A stretch of DNA of 64,000 bases from JAANXG01 sp963731035 (GCA_963731035.1 CAVSUY010000026.1:1-64000), one strand, 5' to 3'. Shown: positions 34,817 to 43,840, counted from the first letter of the stretch. Numbers and translations: made by a program. Notes: generated by a model from the letters alone, not told the origin.

Positions 34817-35392
34817 TCAGCGGAGCAGAGGTTCCATCTCCTTGTCTATCGCTTCACGGGCCCGGAATATCCGGGAGCGAACCGTCCCAATAGGGCAATC
34901 CATCACCGTCGCTATTTCCTCGTAGCTCAGTCCCTCGAGCTCGCGCAGAGTAATGGCCGTGCGCAGGTCCTCGGGCAGCTCCGCCACCGCGCGGGCCACG
35001 CATTCCGCCAGCTCTTTGCTCAGTGCGTTTGACTCGGGCGTCCCGATTTCCCTCATACGCCGCCCCACTTCGATCTGTTCGGCATCGGCCGCGTCCACGT
35101 CCGTATTGGGCGGTCGCCGGCTCTGGGCCACCAGATAATTCTTCGCCGTGTTGACCGCGATCCGGTATAGCCAAGTATAGAAGGCGCTGTCACCCCGGAA
35201 GCCGTTTATCGCCCGGTACGCTTTGATGAACACCTCTTGCGAGACATCCTCGACCTCCGCGGAATCGTAAACATACCGCGACACCAGGTTCGACACCTTA
35301 TGCTGGTATTTCCTGACCAGAAGATTGAAGGCATCCTGGTCGCCATTCCGCACCCGCTCAACGAGCACGTTATCAACGGGCTGCTCAGTCAC
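34817..35392 (-). CDS. rpoE: RNA polymerase sigma-E factor (AlgU)
   Basis: The 191-residue ECF sigma factor of the RpoE2/AlgU type directs the envelope-stress and, in many species, the exopolysaccharide response. Region 2 reads FNLLVRKYQHKVSNLVSRYV...DVSQEVFIKAYRAI; region 4 reads ELPEDLRTAITLRELEGLSYEEIATVMDCPIGTVRSRIFRAREAI. It is divergent from nadB, as in many gammaproteobacteria. A GAACTT-type autoregulatory promoter is visible upstream. Confidence 0.97.
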   Translation of the reverse strand: MTEQPVDNVLVERVRNGDQDAFNLLVRKYQHKVSNLVSRYVYDSAEVEDVSQEVFIKAYRAINGFRGDSAFYTWLYRIAVNTAKNYLVAQSRRPPNTDVDAADAEQIEVGRRMREIGTPESNALSKELAECVARAVAELPEDLRTAITLRELEGLSYEEIATVMDCPIGTVRSRIFRAREAIDKEMEPLLR

Positions 35393-35440
35393 GGCCGGTT
35401 TCGTCCTCGATCCGGCGCGTTACTCTTTCGACCCTCAAAC

Positions 35441-35468
35441 AAGGGACAGTGTTGTAGGTACAAAGTTC
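35441..35468 (-). promoter_or_regulatory. candidate sigma-E promoter of rpoE
   Basis: On the minus strand GAACTT (35468-35463) is followed after 16 bases by TCCCTT. The -35 element is an exact match and the spacer fits; the -10 (TCTGA-like) is only partly matched. The site lies about 50-75 bp upstream of the rpoE start, suggesting autoregulation. Confidence 0.45.
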
Positions 35469-35609
35469 GAGCAAAATTACCTGAATACAAGCTTTTTTGG
35501 TGTTGTGAGAAGCTCCGAGACAGTCGGAACAGCCTTCTGAAGTCCGGCAACGGGCCGGTATAATAACCAAAATCAAACCATTTCGCCTTCCTCTATCGAG
35601 AATCCAGAT

Positions 35610-37265
35610 ATGACCGCCAATCGTCGCGACCGGGTGCTGGTCGTCGGCGCCGGGCTCGCCGGGCTGAGCCTCGCTTTGCGCCTGTCCCACGAAGGGATCA
35701 AAGTGACCGTGCTCGCCAAGAAAGGCCTGACGGAGGGCTCCAGCCTTTACGCCCAAGGCGGCATTGCCGCCGCCCTGTCCAAGCGTGATTCCTTCGAATC
35801 CCACATTCAGGACACCCTGGATGCCGGGGCGGGTCTATGCAACCGCGAGGCAGTCGACTTCATCGTGCGCCACGGGCCCGAGAACATTCAGTGGCTGATA
35901 GACCAGGGGGTGGAGTTCAGCCGTTTCACCGACGAGAACCGCGTCGACGAGTACCACCTTACCCGGGAAGGCGGTCACAGCCACCGGCGGGTCATTCACT
36001 CCCGCGATGCCACCGGCAAGGCCGTCGAAACCACGCTAGAGGGAAAAGTCCGCCGGGATCCGAATATCACCGTACTCGAGAACCACATCGCGGTGGACGT
36101 GATCAACTCGCGTCGTCCCGGGGTTGAGCCGCCGACGCGGTGCCTCGGCGTTTATGCCCTGGACCTTCACAGCGGCATGGTCAATACCCTCGCCGCAGAC
36201 TTCGTGGTGCTGGCCACTGGAGGCGCCAGCAAGGCTTACCTGTACACCAGCAATCCGGACACGTCCACGGGAGACGGCATCGCCATGGCCTGGCGGTCGG
36301 GGTGCCGGGTCGTGGACATGGAGTTCGTCCAGTTTCACCCCACCTGCCTGTTTCATCCACGTGCCAAGACGCTGCTGATCTCGGAGGCCGTACGCGGTGA
36401 GGGCGGGAAGCTGTCCCTGCCGGACGGCACCGAGTTCATGGCGAGCCACGACCCGCGTGCGGAGCTGGCGCCGAGGGATATCGTCGCCCGGGCCATAGAC
36501 TACGAGATGAAGCGCCACGGTATCGAGCACGTCAATCTCGACATCAGCCACAAGCCCCCCGAATTCGTCCGCGAGCACTTCCCGACCCTGTACGAGGTGT
36601 GCAAGCGCTATGGGTACGACATGACCCGGGAGCCCATCCCGGTGGTGCCGGCGGCTCACTACACCTGCGGTGGCGTGATGACGGACCTGCGCGGCCGCAG
36701 CGACCTGCCGGGCCTGTATGCCATCGGCGAATGCAGTTGGACGGGCCTGCACGGCGCCAACCGCCTGGCCAGCAATTCCCTGCTGGAATGCCTGGTGCTG
36801 GCCCAGTCGGCGTGTGCCGATATCCTCCAACAGGGGGACCGGGCCGGAGCGCCCCGGCTGGAACTTGCGCCCTGGGACGAAAGCCTGGTGACAGACCCCG
36901 ACGAGCAGATCGTGGTTTCCCATAACTGGGACGAGCTCAGACGTTTCATGTGGGACTACGTGGGCATCGTCCGCACCACCAAGCGGCTGCAGAGAGCGCG
37001 TCATCGTATCAACCTGCTAAAGGAGGAGATCCGCGACTACTACAGCAACTTCCGGGTCGGCAACGACCTGGTCGAGCTGCGCAACCTGCTGACGGTCGCC
37101 GAGCTCACGGTGCTGTGCGCCCTGGAGCGCCGGGAGAGCCGGGGCCTGCATTACACCCTGGACTATCCCGCGCCCGACGATGCCGCCTATTCGCGGGACA
37201 CGGTGCTGACCCCCAAGAATTTCGTCGGCCGGCTGCATGGGCCGGTGTGGGAGGATCGCGACTGA
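35610..37265 (+). CDS. nadB: L-aspartate oxidase
   Basis: The 551-residue flavoprotein oxidises aspartate to iminoaspartate for NAD synthesis. Seen: FAD dinucleotide motif VLVVGAGLAGLSLALRL, SSLYAQGGIAAAL, HTREGGHS-type active-site region (LTREGGHSHRRVIHS), and the GLYAIGECSWTGLHGANRLASNSLLE block. The last codons (DRD and the stop) lie inside a GTAGGAGCG-type REP arm (37253-37277), so the original C-terminus was probably altered by repeat insertion. Confidence 0.96.
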   Translation: MTANRRDRVLVVGAGLAGLSLALRLSHEGIKVTVLAKKGLTEGSSLYAQGGIAAALSKRDSFESHIQDTLDAGAGLCNREAVDFIVRHGPENIQWLIDQGVEFSRFTDENRVDEYHLTREGGHSHRRVIHSRDATGKAVETTLEGKVRRDPNITVLENHIAVDVINSRRPGVEPPTRCLGVYALDLHSGMVNTLAADFVVLATGGASKAYLYTSNPDTSTGDGIAMAWRSGCRVVDMEFVQFHPTCLFHPRAKTLLISEAVRGEGGKLSLPDGTEFMASHDPRAELAPRDIVARAIDYEMKRHGIEHVNLDISHKPPEFVREHFPTLYEVCKRYGYDMTREPIPVVPAAHYTCGGVMTDLRGRSDLPGLYAIGECSWTGLHGANRLASNSLLECLVLAQSACADILQQGDRAGAPRLELAPWDESLVTDPDEQIVVSHNWDELRRFMWDYVGIVRTTKRLQRARHRINLLKEEIRDYYSNFRVGNDLVELRNLLTVAELTVLCALERRESRGLHYTLDYPAPDDAAYSRDTVLTPKNFVGRLHGPVWEDRD

Positions 37266-37985
37266 AGTCGCTCCTACGATGCGGGAGCCGGCACCACGGT
37301 GATCGCCGGATTGTAGGAGCGGCTTGAGCCGCGATAGACCAATCCAGTGTCCGGGAAAACCCGGCATCGCGCCCGGCGCTGCGGGGATCGCGACTGAAGT
37401 CGCTCCTACAAGCCGCGAGCCGGCACCACGGCGATCCCCGGATTGTAGGAGCGGCTTGAGCCGCGATAGACCAATCCAGTGTCCGGGAAAACCCGGCATC
37501 GCGCCCGGCGCTGCGGGGATCGCGACTGAAGTCGCTCCTACAATGCCGCGAGCCGGCACCACGGCGATCCCCGGATTGTAGGAGCGGCTTGAGCCGCGAT
37601 AGACCAATCCAGTGTCCGGGAAAACCCGGCATCGCGCCCGGCGCTGCGGGGATCGCGACTGAAGTCGCTCCTACAATGCCGCGAGCCGGCACCACGGTGA
37701 TCCCCGGATTGTAGGAGCGGCTTGAGCCGCGATAGACCAATCCAGTGTCCGGGAAAACCCGGCATCGCGCCCGGCGCTGCGGGGATCGCGACTGAAGTCG
37801 CTCCTACGATGCGGCGAGCCGGCACCACGGCGATCCCCGGATTGTAGGAGCGGCTTGAGCCGCGATAGACCAATCCAGTGTCCGGGAAAACCCGGCATCG
37901 CGCCCGGCGCTGCGGGGATCGCGACTGAAGTCGTTCCTACAAGCCGCGGTTCGGCATTGCGCTGATCCCGGGATTGAAGGACCGG
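37253..37985. repeat. tandem array of about five 133-bp REP units (BIME-like)
   Basis: Units start at 37308, 37440, 37573, 37706 and 37839 (period 132-133 bp) and are nearly identical. Each contains a forward arm GATTGTAGGAGCGGCTTGA and a reverse arm ATCGCGACTGAAGTCGCTCC, the two orientations of one REP, plus about 70 bp of constant spacer. The array fills the gap between the converging nadB and sdhE genes. Confidence 0.9.
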
Positions 37986-37987
37986 CG

Positions 37988-38242
37988 TTAGCCGCGATGG
38001 GGTGTGATTCCGGCACTTCGCCGGATCCGGTCGATGAGGGGCTTCCACTTCGAGGGCGGGGCCTTTCCGCCCCACAACCATCCGGCGAGGTCGGGATCCT
38101 GTTCGTTGAGCAGGCTTTCGAAAGCGCCCTGCTCCTCGACACCGATGCTGGAATATTCGGTATCCAGGAACCGGAGCAGAATTATGTCCAGTTCCTTGGT
38201 GCCCCGGCGGCAGCGCCAGCGCAGTCTGGATGGAACCTCCAA
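37988..38242 (-). CDS. sdhE: succinate dehydrogenase flavinylation factor SdhE
   Basis: The 84-residue SdhE/YgfY protein promotes covalent FAD attachment to SdhA. The family pattern is plain: RLRWRCRRGTKELDIILLRFL, EQGAFESLLNEQDPDLAGWLWG. The RGxxE motif appears as RRGTKE. It closes the sdh operon, nine bases after sdhB. Confidence 0.93.
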   Translation of the reverse strand: MEVPSRLRWRCRRGTKELDIILLRFLDTEYSSIGVEEQGAFESLLNEQDPDLAGWLWGGKAPPSKWKPLIDRIRRSAGITPHRG

Positions 38243-38250
38243 GGTCGCCG

Positions 38251-39030
38251 CTATCGGCGCTCCGCCAGCATCTTCTTGATCTCGGCGATGGACTTGCCGG
38301 GATTCAGGTTCTTGGGACAGGTGTTGGTGCAGTTCATGATGGTGTGGCAGCGATAAAGCCGGAAGGGATCCTCCAGGTCATCAAGGCGCTCGCCGGTGGC
38401 CTCGTCCCGGGAGTCCGCGAGCCAGCGATACGCCTGCAGCAGGATCGCCGGGCCCAGATAGCGGTCGCTGTTCCACCAATAGCTGGGACAACTCGTCTGG
38501 CAGCAGGCGCACAGGATGCACTCGTACAGTCCGTCCAGCCGATCCCGCTCTTCCGGGGACTGCAGTCTCTCGCGATCGGGGGGCGCCGGAGTACGGGTTT
38601 GCAACCAGGGCTTGATCGAGGCGTACTGGGCATAGAAATGCCCCATGTCCGGAACCAGGTCCTTGATCACCTCCATGTGCGGCAACGGATAGATCCGAAC
38701 CTCGTCCTTGATGTCTTCGATGGGGGTGGTGCATGCCAGGCTGTTGGTGCCGTCGATATTCATGGCGCAGGAGCCGCAGATCCCCTCCCGGCATGAACGC
38801 CGGAACGTCAATGTCGAGTCGACTTCGTTCTTGATCTTGATCAGGGCATCGAGGACCATGGGACCGCACTCGTCGAGGTCCAGCTCGTAGTAGTCGGTCC
38901 TGGGGTTGGCCCCATCGTCGGGATCCCAGCGGTAGATCTTGAAGGTTTTGGTGCGGCCCGCTCCCTGCGGGGCTGGAAATCGCTCGCCTTCCAGGACTTT
39001 CGAGTTTTCGGGTAAACGGAACTGGGCCAT
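38251..39030 (-). CDS. sdhB: succinate dehydrogenase iron-sulfur subunit
   Basis: The 259-residue subunit carries electrons from SdhA to quinone via 2Fe-2S, 4Fe-4S and 3Fe-4S clusters. Seen: SCREGICGSCAMNIDGTNSLAC for the plant-type cluster, CILCACCQTSCPSYWW and CHTIMNCTNTCPKNLNPGK for the others. It is somewhat longer than the E. coli protein owing to a loop near residue 150. It follows sdhA by 18 bases. Confidence 0.97.
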   Translation of the reverse strand: MAQFRLPENSKVLEGERFPAPQGAGRTKTFKIYRWDPDDGANPRTDYYELDLDECGPMVLDALIKIKNEVDSTLTFRRSCREGICGSCAMNIDGTNSLACTTPIEDIKDEVRIYPLPHMEVIKDLVPDMGHFYAQYASIKPWLQTRTPAPPDRERLQSPEERDRLDGLYECILCACCQTSCPSYWWNSDRYLGPAILLQAYRWLADSRDEATGERLDDLEDPFRLYRCHTIMNCTNTCPKNLNPGKSIAEIKKMLAERR

Positions 39031-39048
39031 GAGTTCGATTGCTCCCGG

Positions 39049-40836
39049 TCAGTACACCCGCGCTTTGGGCGGGAAGGGTTTGATCTCATCGGACAAGGTG
39101 TAGTCATGCACCGGCCGGTAGTCGATGCGCACCTTGTTGTCGTCGTCGAGCCACACCACGGTGTGCTTCATCCAGTTCTCGTCGTCGCGGTCGGGGAAGT
39201 CTTCCCGGGCGTGGGCACCACGGCTCTCCTGGCGGTTCAGGGCAGAGCATATCGTCACCTGGGCCTGAGCCAGCAGATTCTCGAGCTCCAGGGCCTCCAC
39301 CAGATCCGTGTTCCATATCATGCCGCGGTCCGACAATTTGACATCGGACGTCGAGGCCACGATCCCTTCCAGCTTGTCGATGCCCTCCTGGATGCTCTCG
39401 GCGGTGCGGAATACCGCGCAGTCGTTCTGCATCGCGCGCTGCATGTCCAGGCGTATCCTGGCCACCGGCGTCGATCCCTTGGCATAGCGAAGCGCATCCA
39501 GGCGGCCGAGCGCCCGGTCCGCCGCATCCTTCGGCAGCGCCTTCTGGCTGGCATTGGGCTCCAGGATCTCCGCGGCCCTGTGGGCTGCCGCCCGGCCGAA
39601 CACGATGAGGTCCAGGAGCGAGTTGGAGCCGAGACGGTTCGCCCCGTGCACGGACACGCATGCCGCCTCGCCGATGGCCATGAGACCGGGAACCACGGTC
39701 TCCGGGTCGCCGTCCTTGAGGGTAACCGCCTCGCCGCGATGGTTGGTCGGGATCCCCCCCATGTTGTAGTGCGCCGTGGGGAGCACCGGGATAGGCGACT
39801 TGGTGACATCGACGCCGGCGAAGATGCGGGCTGTCTCCGATATGCCCGGCAGACGTTCTTCCAGCAAGTCGGGACCGAGGTGCTCGAGGTGCAGATGGAT
39901 GTGATCCTTGTTGGGACCGACTCCCCGGCCTTCACGCAGCTCGATGGTCATGGACCGGCTCACCACGTCCCGGGAGGCCAGGTCCTTGGCGTTCGGCGCG
40001 TAGCGCTCCATGAACCGTTCTCCCTCGGAGTTCGTCAGGTAGCCGCCCTCGCCGCGGGCACCCTCGGTGATGAGGCAGCCGGCGCCGTAGATCCCGGTAG
40101 GATGAAATTGGACGAATTCCATGTCCTGCAGCGGATAACCGGCCCGCAGCACCATCGCGTTGCCGTCGCCGGTGCAGGTGTGGGCCGAGGTACAGGAAAA
40201 GAAAGTCCGTCCGTAGCCGCCGGTGGCCATCACCACCATCTGGGCCCGAAACCGGTGGATAGTGCCGTCTTCCAGGTTCCAGGCCACCACACCGCGGCAC
40301 ACCCCATCCTCCATGATGAGGTCGATGGCGAAATACTCGACGAAGAATGTGGCGTCGTGCTTGAGCGCCTGCTGATACAAGGTGTGCAGAATCGCGTGCC
40401 CGGTCCGGTCGGCCGCGGCGCAGGTGCGCTGGGCCTGCTTTTCGCCGAAATGCGACGTCATGCCGCCGAACGCCCGTTGATAGATGCGTCCGTCCTCCGT
40501 GCGGGAAAACGGAACCCCGTAATGCTCGAGCTCGATGACCGCCGCCGGCGCCTCACGGCACATGTACTCGATGGCGTCCTGGTCCCCCAGCCAATCGGAG
40601 CCCTTCACCGTGTCATACATGTGCCAACGCCAGTCGTCCTCCCCCATGTTGCCGAGAGAAGCGCTCATGCCCCCCTGGGCGGCCACGGTGTGGCTGCGCG
40701 TCGGGAACACCTTGCTGACGCAGGCGGTAGTGAGACCCGAGGCGGCCATACCGAAGGTTGCGCGCAACCCGGCGCCGCCGGCACCGACGACCACGACGTC
40801 GTAGGTATGATCCACAAACCGATAGGATTGACTCAC
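39049..40836 (-). CDS. sdhA: succinate dehydrogenase flavoprotein subunit
   Basis: The 595-residue catalytic subunit oxidises succinate to fumarate. Seen: FAD motif VVVVGAGGAGLRATFG, the flavinylation-site region SHTVAAQGGMSASLGNMGEDDWRWHMYDT, FHPTGIYGAG, and the active-site Arg/His region (TEGARGEGGYL, PTAHYNMGGIPTN). It has normal length and lies in the sdhC-D-A-B order. Confidence 0.98.
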   Translation of the reverse strand: MSQSYRFVDHTYDVVVVGAGGAGLRATFGMAASGLTTACVSKVFPTRSHTVAAQGGMSASLGNMGEDDWRWHMYDTVKGSDWLGDQDAIEYMCREAPAAVIELEHYGVPFSRTEDGRIYQRAFGGMTSHFGEKQAQRTCAAADRTGHAILHTLYQQALKHDATFFVEYFAIDLIMEDGVCRGVVAWNLEDGTIHRFRAQMVVMATGGYGRTFFSCTSAHTCTGDGNAMVLRAGYPLQDMEFVQFHPTGIYGAGCLITEGARGEGGYLTNSEGERFMERYAPNAKDLASRDVVSRSMTIELREGRGVGPNKDHIHLHLEHLGPDLLEERLPGISETARIFAGVDVTKSPIPVLPTAHYNMGGIPTNHRGEAVTLKDGDPETVVPGLMAIGEAACVSVHGANRLGSNSLLDLIVFGRAAAHRAAEILEPNASQKALPKDAADRALGRLDALRYAKGSTPVARIRLDMQRAMQNDCAVFRTAESIQEGIDKLEGIVASTSDVKLSDRGMIWNTDLVEALELENLLAQAQVTICSALNRQESRGAHAREDFPDRDDENWMKHTVVWLDDDNKVRIDYRPVHDYTLSDEIKPFPPKARVY

Positions 40837-40848
40837 GCCGATTGACTC

Positions 40849-41220
40849 CTATGACACCGAAAACAACAACACGACGGTCCAGATAAAGGCCAGCACCGAC
40901 AGGGCCTTGACCGCGAGCAGCAGGGTCAGCTTCCAGGCCTCGCGATGCACGTAGTCCTCTATGACCACCTGGAGGCCGAGCTGGCCATGGTGCAAAAGGG
41001 CCGCGACAAAGGCGATCAGCAGGACCATATTCACGGGCTGCGCGACCCACGTCCGGGCCGTCGCGTAGTCGGCACCCACCATGGAAATCACCACCACCAC
41101 GAACCAGATGCCCAAGGGGACCAGCGCCAACGCCGTCAGTCGCTGCCACCACCAGTGCTCCACGCCCTCCTTTGCGGAACCGAGGCCCAGTACCCGCGAC
41201 AACGGCGTCTGAAGATTCAC
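40849..41220 (-). CDS. sdhD: succinate dehydrogenase membrane anchor subunit D
   Basis: The 123-residue membrane subunit has three helices. Seen: EGVEHWWWQRLTALALVPLGIWF at the start and HHGQLGLQVVIEDYVH, with the heme-ligand-type His and the DY quinone-site pair. The GTG start overlaps the sdhC stop (GTGA) and is preceded by GGGGAGG, indicating translational coupling. Confidence 0.94.
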   Translation of the reverse strand: MNLQTPLSRVLGLGSAKEGVEHWWWQRLTALALVPLGIWFVVVVISMVGADYATARTWVAQPVNMVLLIAFVAALLHHGQLGLQVVIEDYVHREAWKLTLLLAVKALSVLAFIWTVVLLFSVS

Positions 41221-41615
41221 ATTGCACCTCCCCGCACCGCATAGGCCACCAGCCAGGTGACCAGTGTCAGGACCACGGATGCAGCCACTACTATCCGGCC
41301 GCCGCGGTACACCGCGTCGAGCTCGAGGCTCCGTCCGGTGTCCCAGACGAGATGCCGGATACCGTTGCACAGGTGGTAGAACAGCGAGTAGCTGAATCCC
41401 AGCAACAACACCCGCCCCGGCACCGATCCGAACAAAGACTGCGCCCGGGCGTAATGCTCGGCGCCGGTGGTCAGCGACCAGACCCAATAGAGAAAAAAGG
41501 GCACGCCCGCGGTGAGAACGACCCCGGTGGCGCGGTGAGCGATGGACAGGACAGAAGTGAGTTGTGGTCTGTAGACCTGGAGGTGCGGAGACAGAGGCCG
41601 GTTGGTGTTTGCCAT
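41217..41615 (-). CDS. sdhC: succinate dehydrogenase cytochrome b556 subunit
   Basis: The 132-residue membrane anchor holds heme b. Seen: RPLSPHLQVYRPQLTSVLSIAHRATGV at the N-terminus, a family signature, and FYHLCNGIRHLVWD with the heme-ligand His. Three helices are evident. It is the first structural subunit gene of the operon. Confidence 0.95.
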   Translation of the reverse strand: MANTNRPLSPHLQVYRPQLTSVLSIAHRATGVVLTAGVPFFLYWVWSLTTGAEHYARAQSLFGSVPGRVLLLGFSYSLFYHLCNGIRHLVWDTGRSLELDAVYRGGRIVVAASVVLTLVTWLVAYAVRGGAM

Positions 41616-41749
41616 ATCGAGTCGGTCGTCGGTTCGCTACACGTTAGTCGTTTTGACCCAAAGTAGATACGATCGCCGTGGAAACCTCGCGCATCGGCCG
41701 CCGGGAAGGCCGGCCGGGGAACACGGCTGCCAAGCCGAGCGGACTGCGC

Positions 41750-41962
41750 TTAAAAATCGATGCAGCGTCCGTTCTTTTCCCAGTCGCCATAGCGAACCGG
41801 ATCGAGTCCGCGGCGTCCGCCTACCTCCTTGCTGTTTGCGCCCGTGGGTTCGTGTTTGGTCGCCCCGGAGTCGCTTGCCGTTCCGGCCGATGGAGCCTCT
41901 TGCGGCCCGTTCGATGCCGTCCGCCGGTTCGTGTTCTTATCCTGGATACGTGCGTCGCTCAT
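41750..41962 (-). CDS. DUF1674 / SDHAF4-like succinate dehydrogenase assembly protein
   Basis: The 70-residue protein has a disordered polar N-terminus and a C-terminus GGRRGLDPVRYGDWEKNGRCIDF, the near-invariant end of DUF1674. The eukaryotic relative SDHAF4 protects flavinylated SdhA during complex II assembly. It sits on the same strand 134 bp upstream of sdhC, which fits that role. It is easily missed because of its size. Confidence 0.88.
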   Translation of the reverse strand: MSDARIQDKNTNRRTASNGPQEAPSAGTASDSGATKHEPTGANSKEVGGRRGLDPVRYGDWEKNGRCIDF

Positions 41963-42152
41963 CGGCTTTTGTGCACTGCAGTATCAGCTTATTGTGCTCT
42001 TTCGAGTCAAAAAAGACAACCATGCCCGCGGATTCGCATGCCACCAGCGTTCGAGCAGCGCGGCTGCCGGACTGCCGCCGCGAGTATCGCATTCAATCTT
42101 CGCCGCCGGTTACGTTAAGATGCGCATCCTGCACCAATATGTGAAGCGCGCC

Positions 42153-43223
42153 ATGACCGATCGCTGGACGGAGTTCCTGGAAGAACAGGATATCACTGCC
42201 GGGGAAGACGGCTATTCGCATTCGGGCTCCGAGAACGTCGATACTTTTCAGAAGCTTACCGGTGACACACTCTGTGACCTTCGCCACACGGTCCTCGTGT
42301 GCGCAACCGGCGATGACGCGGAGGATTTTCTTCACAACCAGCTCAGCAACGACATACGGGAACTGGGCTCCGGGCAGGCGGCGCTGGCCGGCTACTGCAA
42401 CCCCAAAGGTCGTCTGCTCGGAATATTCCGGGTGTGGCGGGAAGACTCGGGTTTCCTCCTCCAGATGCCCGCCGATCTGCAGCAGCCTCTGACGGATCGG
42501 CTCCGCAAGTATGTTCTTCGATCAGACGTCGAGCTGGCTGTCGACCCGGCGCGAGTTGCCTTCGGCGTCTGCGGCAAGACCGCGGCCCGGGGCCTCGAGC
42601 AGATCACCGGGCAGCTGCCCGACAAGGACAATTATTGCCATCGGGATGGCGAGTTCACAGTGACGAGGATACCGGGCGACGGTCGACCACGGTTCCAGGT
42701 GGTGGGACCGGTCAAGCCCTGCATGGCGGCCTGGGACAAGCTCAAGCAACACGCCACGATAGTGGGTTCCTGGACCTGGGCGCGCCTGGATATCCTGGCG
42801 GGAATTCCCAATATAGGCGCGCTCACCTCCGAAGCCTTCATCCCCCAGATGGTCAATCTGGATCTCCTCGGCGGGGTCAGTTTTCGAAAAGGCTGCTACC
42901 CGGGTCAGGAGATCGTCGCCCGCATGCACTACCTGGGCAACCTGAAGCAACGCATGGCGAGGTTTCGCATGGACGATGACCGGCGTCCGGTAGCCGGTGA
43001 CCGGGTGTACATGCAGGGCGAGACGTCGCCGATCGGTACCGTTGTGGATGGCCAACCCGGACCGGCATCGGGATGGGAACTACTGGCGGTGGTGCGGATT
43101 GCCGACGTCGGTAGACACACCTTGTGTCTCAGAAACGGCAATGGCCCGGTCTTGTTTCAGCAGGAGCTGCCTTACGAGGCGTTCCCCGACGAAGTCAGCG
43201 AGGCGCACGGTCCCGGCAGTTAG
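42153..43223 (+). CDS. ygfZ: tRNA-modifying/Fe-S repair protein YgfZ (folate-binding)
   Basis: The 356-residue protein of the aminomethyltransferase fold acts in folate-dependent maintenance of iron-sulfur enzymes. The signature KGCYPGQEIVARMHYLGNLKQR includes the essential Cys. The N-terminus is VLVCATGDDAEDFLHNQLSNDI. The start MTDRWTEFL at 42153 is preferred; ATG 42120 is an alternative eleven codons earlier. It is divergent from the sdh operon, whose products are Fe-S enzymes. Confidence 0.9.
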   Translation: MTDRWTEFLEEQDITAGEDGYSHSGSENVDTFQKLTGDTLCDLRHTVLVCATGDDAEDFLHNQLSNDIRELGSGQAALAGYCNPKGRLLGIFRVWREDSGFLLQMPADLQQPLTDRLRKYVLRSDVELAVDPARVAFGVCGKTAARGLEQITGQLPDKDNYCHRDGEFTVTRIPGDGRPRFQVVGPVKPCMAAWDKLKQHATIVGSWTWARLDILAGIPNIGALTSEAFIPQMVNLDLLGGVSFRKGCYPGQEIVARMHYLGNLKQRMARFRMDDDRRPVAGDRVYMQGETSPIGTVVDGQPGPASGWELLAVVRIADVGRHTLCLRNGNGPVLFQQELPYEAFPDEVSEAHGPGS

Positions 43224-43516
43224 CGGCGCGCCTGGTACCGCGGCGCATTCGGGCCGGGGCGCTATCCCGGCGGAGTCGGATCGCGACTGAAGTCGCTCCT
43301 ACGATCCGTGGGTTCGGGGGTTGCCTGGGGCCGGTGGGATCGCGACTGAAGTCGCTCCTACAATCCGTGGGTTCGGGGGTTGCCTGGGGCCGGCGGGATC
43401 GCGACTGAAGTCGCTCCTACGATCCGTGGGTTCGGGGGTTGCCTGGGGCCGGCGGGATCGCGACTGAAGTCGCTCCTGCGATCCGTGGTTCGGGGGTTGC
43501 GATACTTTAGGCGGGC
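43224..43516. repeat. 59-bp tandem array of REP arms
   Basis: Four units begin at 43278, 43337, 43396 and 43455 (period 59). Each contains GATCGCGACTGAAGTCGCTC followed by a constant CCGTGGGTTCGGGGGTTGCC-type spacer. Unlike the 37-kb array, all arms have the same orientation. The array fills the gap between the converging ygfZ and ftsB genes. Confidence 0.88.
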
Positions 43517-43834
43517 TCAGCGGGCGTTGTCCCTGGACCGGGGGTCGGGTTTCTCAATGACCTGGTAGAACACCTCGCCCTTCTTGATCATGCCCAGCTG
43601 GGAGCGGGCGCGTTCCTCGAGCGCATCGGTGCCGTGCTTCAGGTCGAAGACCTCCGCCTGCAGCTGTCGGTTGCGGGTTTTCAATTGATCGTTGGTTTTC
43701 ACCTGGGCGTCGACCTGCTTCTCGAGTTGCCAGTAGCGCACCAGCCCGAAATCCCCCAGCCACAGCTTGAACTGCAGGCCGAGAAACAGGGCGAGCAGTA
43801 TTCCCAGCGTCAACTTGGCGGACAGGCCGGGCAC
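43517..43834 (-). CDS. ftsB: cell division protein FtsB
   Basis: The 105-residue bitopic division protein has a short cytoplasmic start, one TM (LTLGILLALFLGLQFKLWLG), a leucine-zipper-like coiled coil (LEKQVDAQVKTNDQLKTRNRQLQAEVFDLK) and the conserved ALEERARSQLGMIKKGEVFY. It forms the FtsQLB complex. It lies six bases after eno, its usual neighbour. Confidence 0.94.
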   Translation of the reverse strand: MPGLSAKLTLGILLALFLGLQFKLWLGDFGLVRYWQLEKQVDAQVKTNDQLKTRNRQLQAEVFDLKHGTDALEERARSQLGMIKKGEVFYQVIEKPDPRSRDNAR

Positions 43835-43840
43835 GTGGAT

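Noticed and set aside
37253..37985. CRISPR array
   Set aside because: Repeats and intervening sequence are both nearly identical between units, the period is 133 bp and no cas genes are near; it is a tandem REP array.
39106..40845. Long plus-strand open frame opposite sdhA
   Set aside because: Antisense shadow of a conserved gene; the composition is that of a reversed reading frame.
41829..42152. N-terminal extension of YgfZ
   Set aside because: It overlaps the divergent DUF1674 gene and the promoter region and does not match the family start.
43276..43500. CRISPR array with 59-bp period
   Set aside because: The supposed spacers are identical in every unit, so this is a simple tandem repeat.
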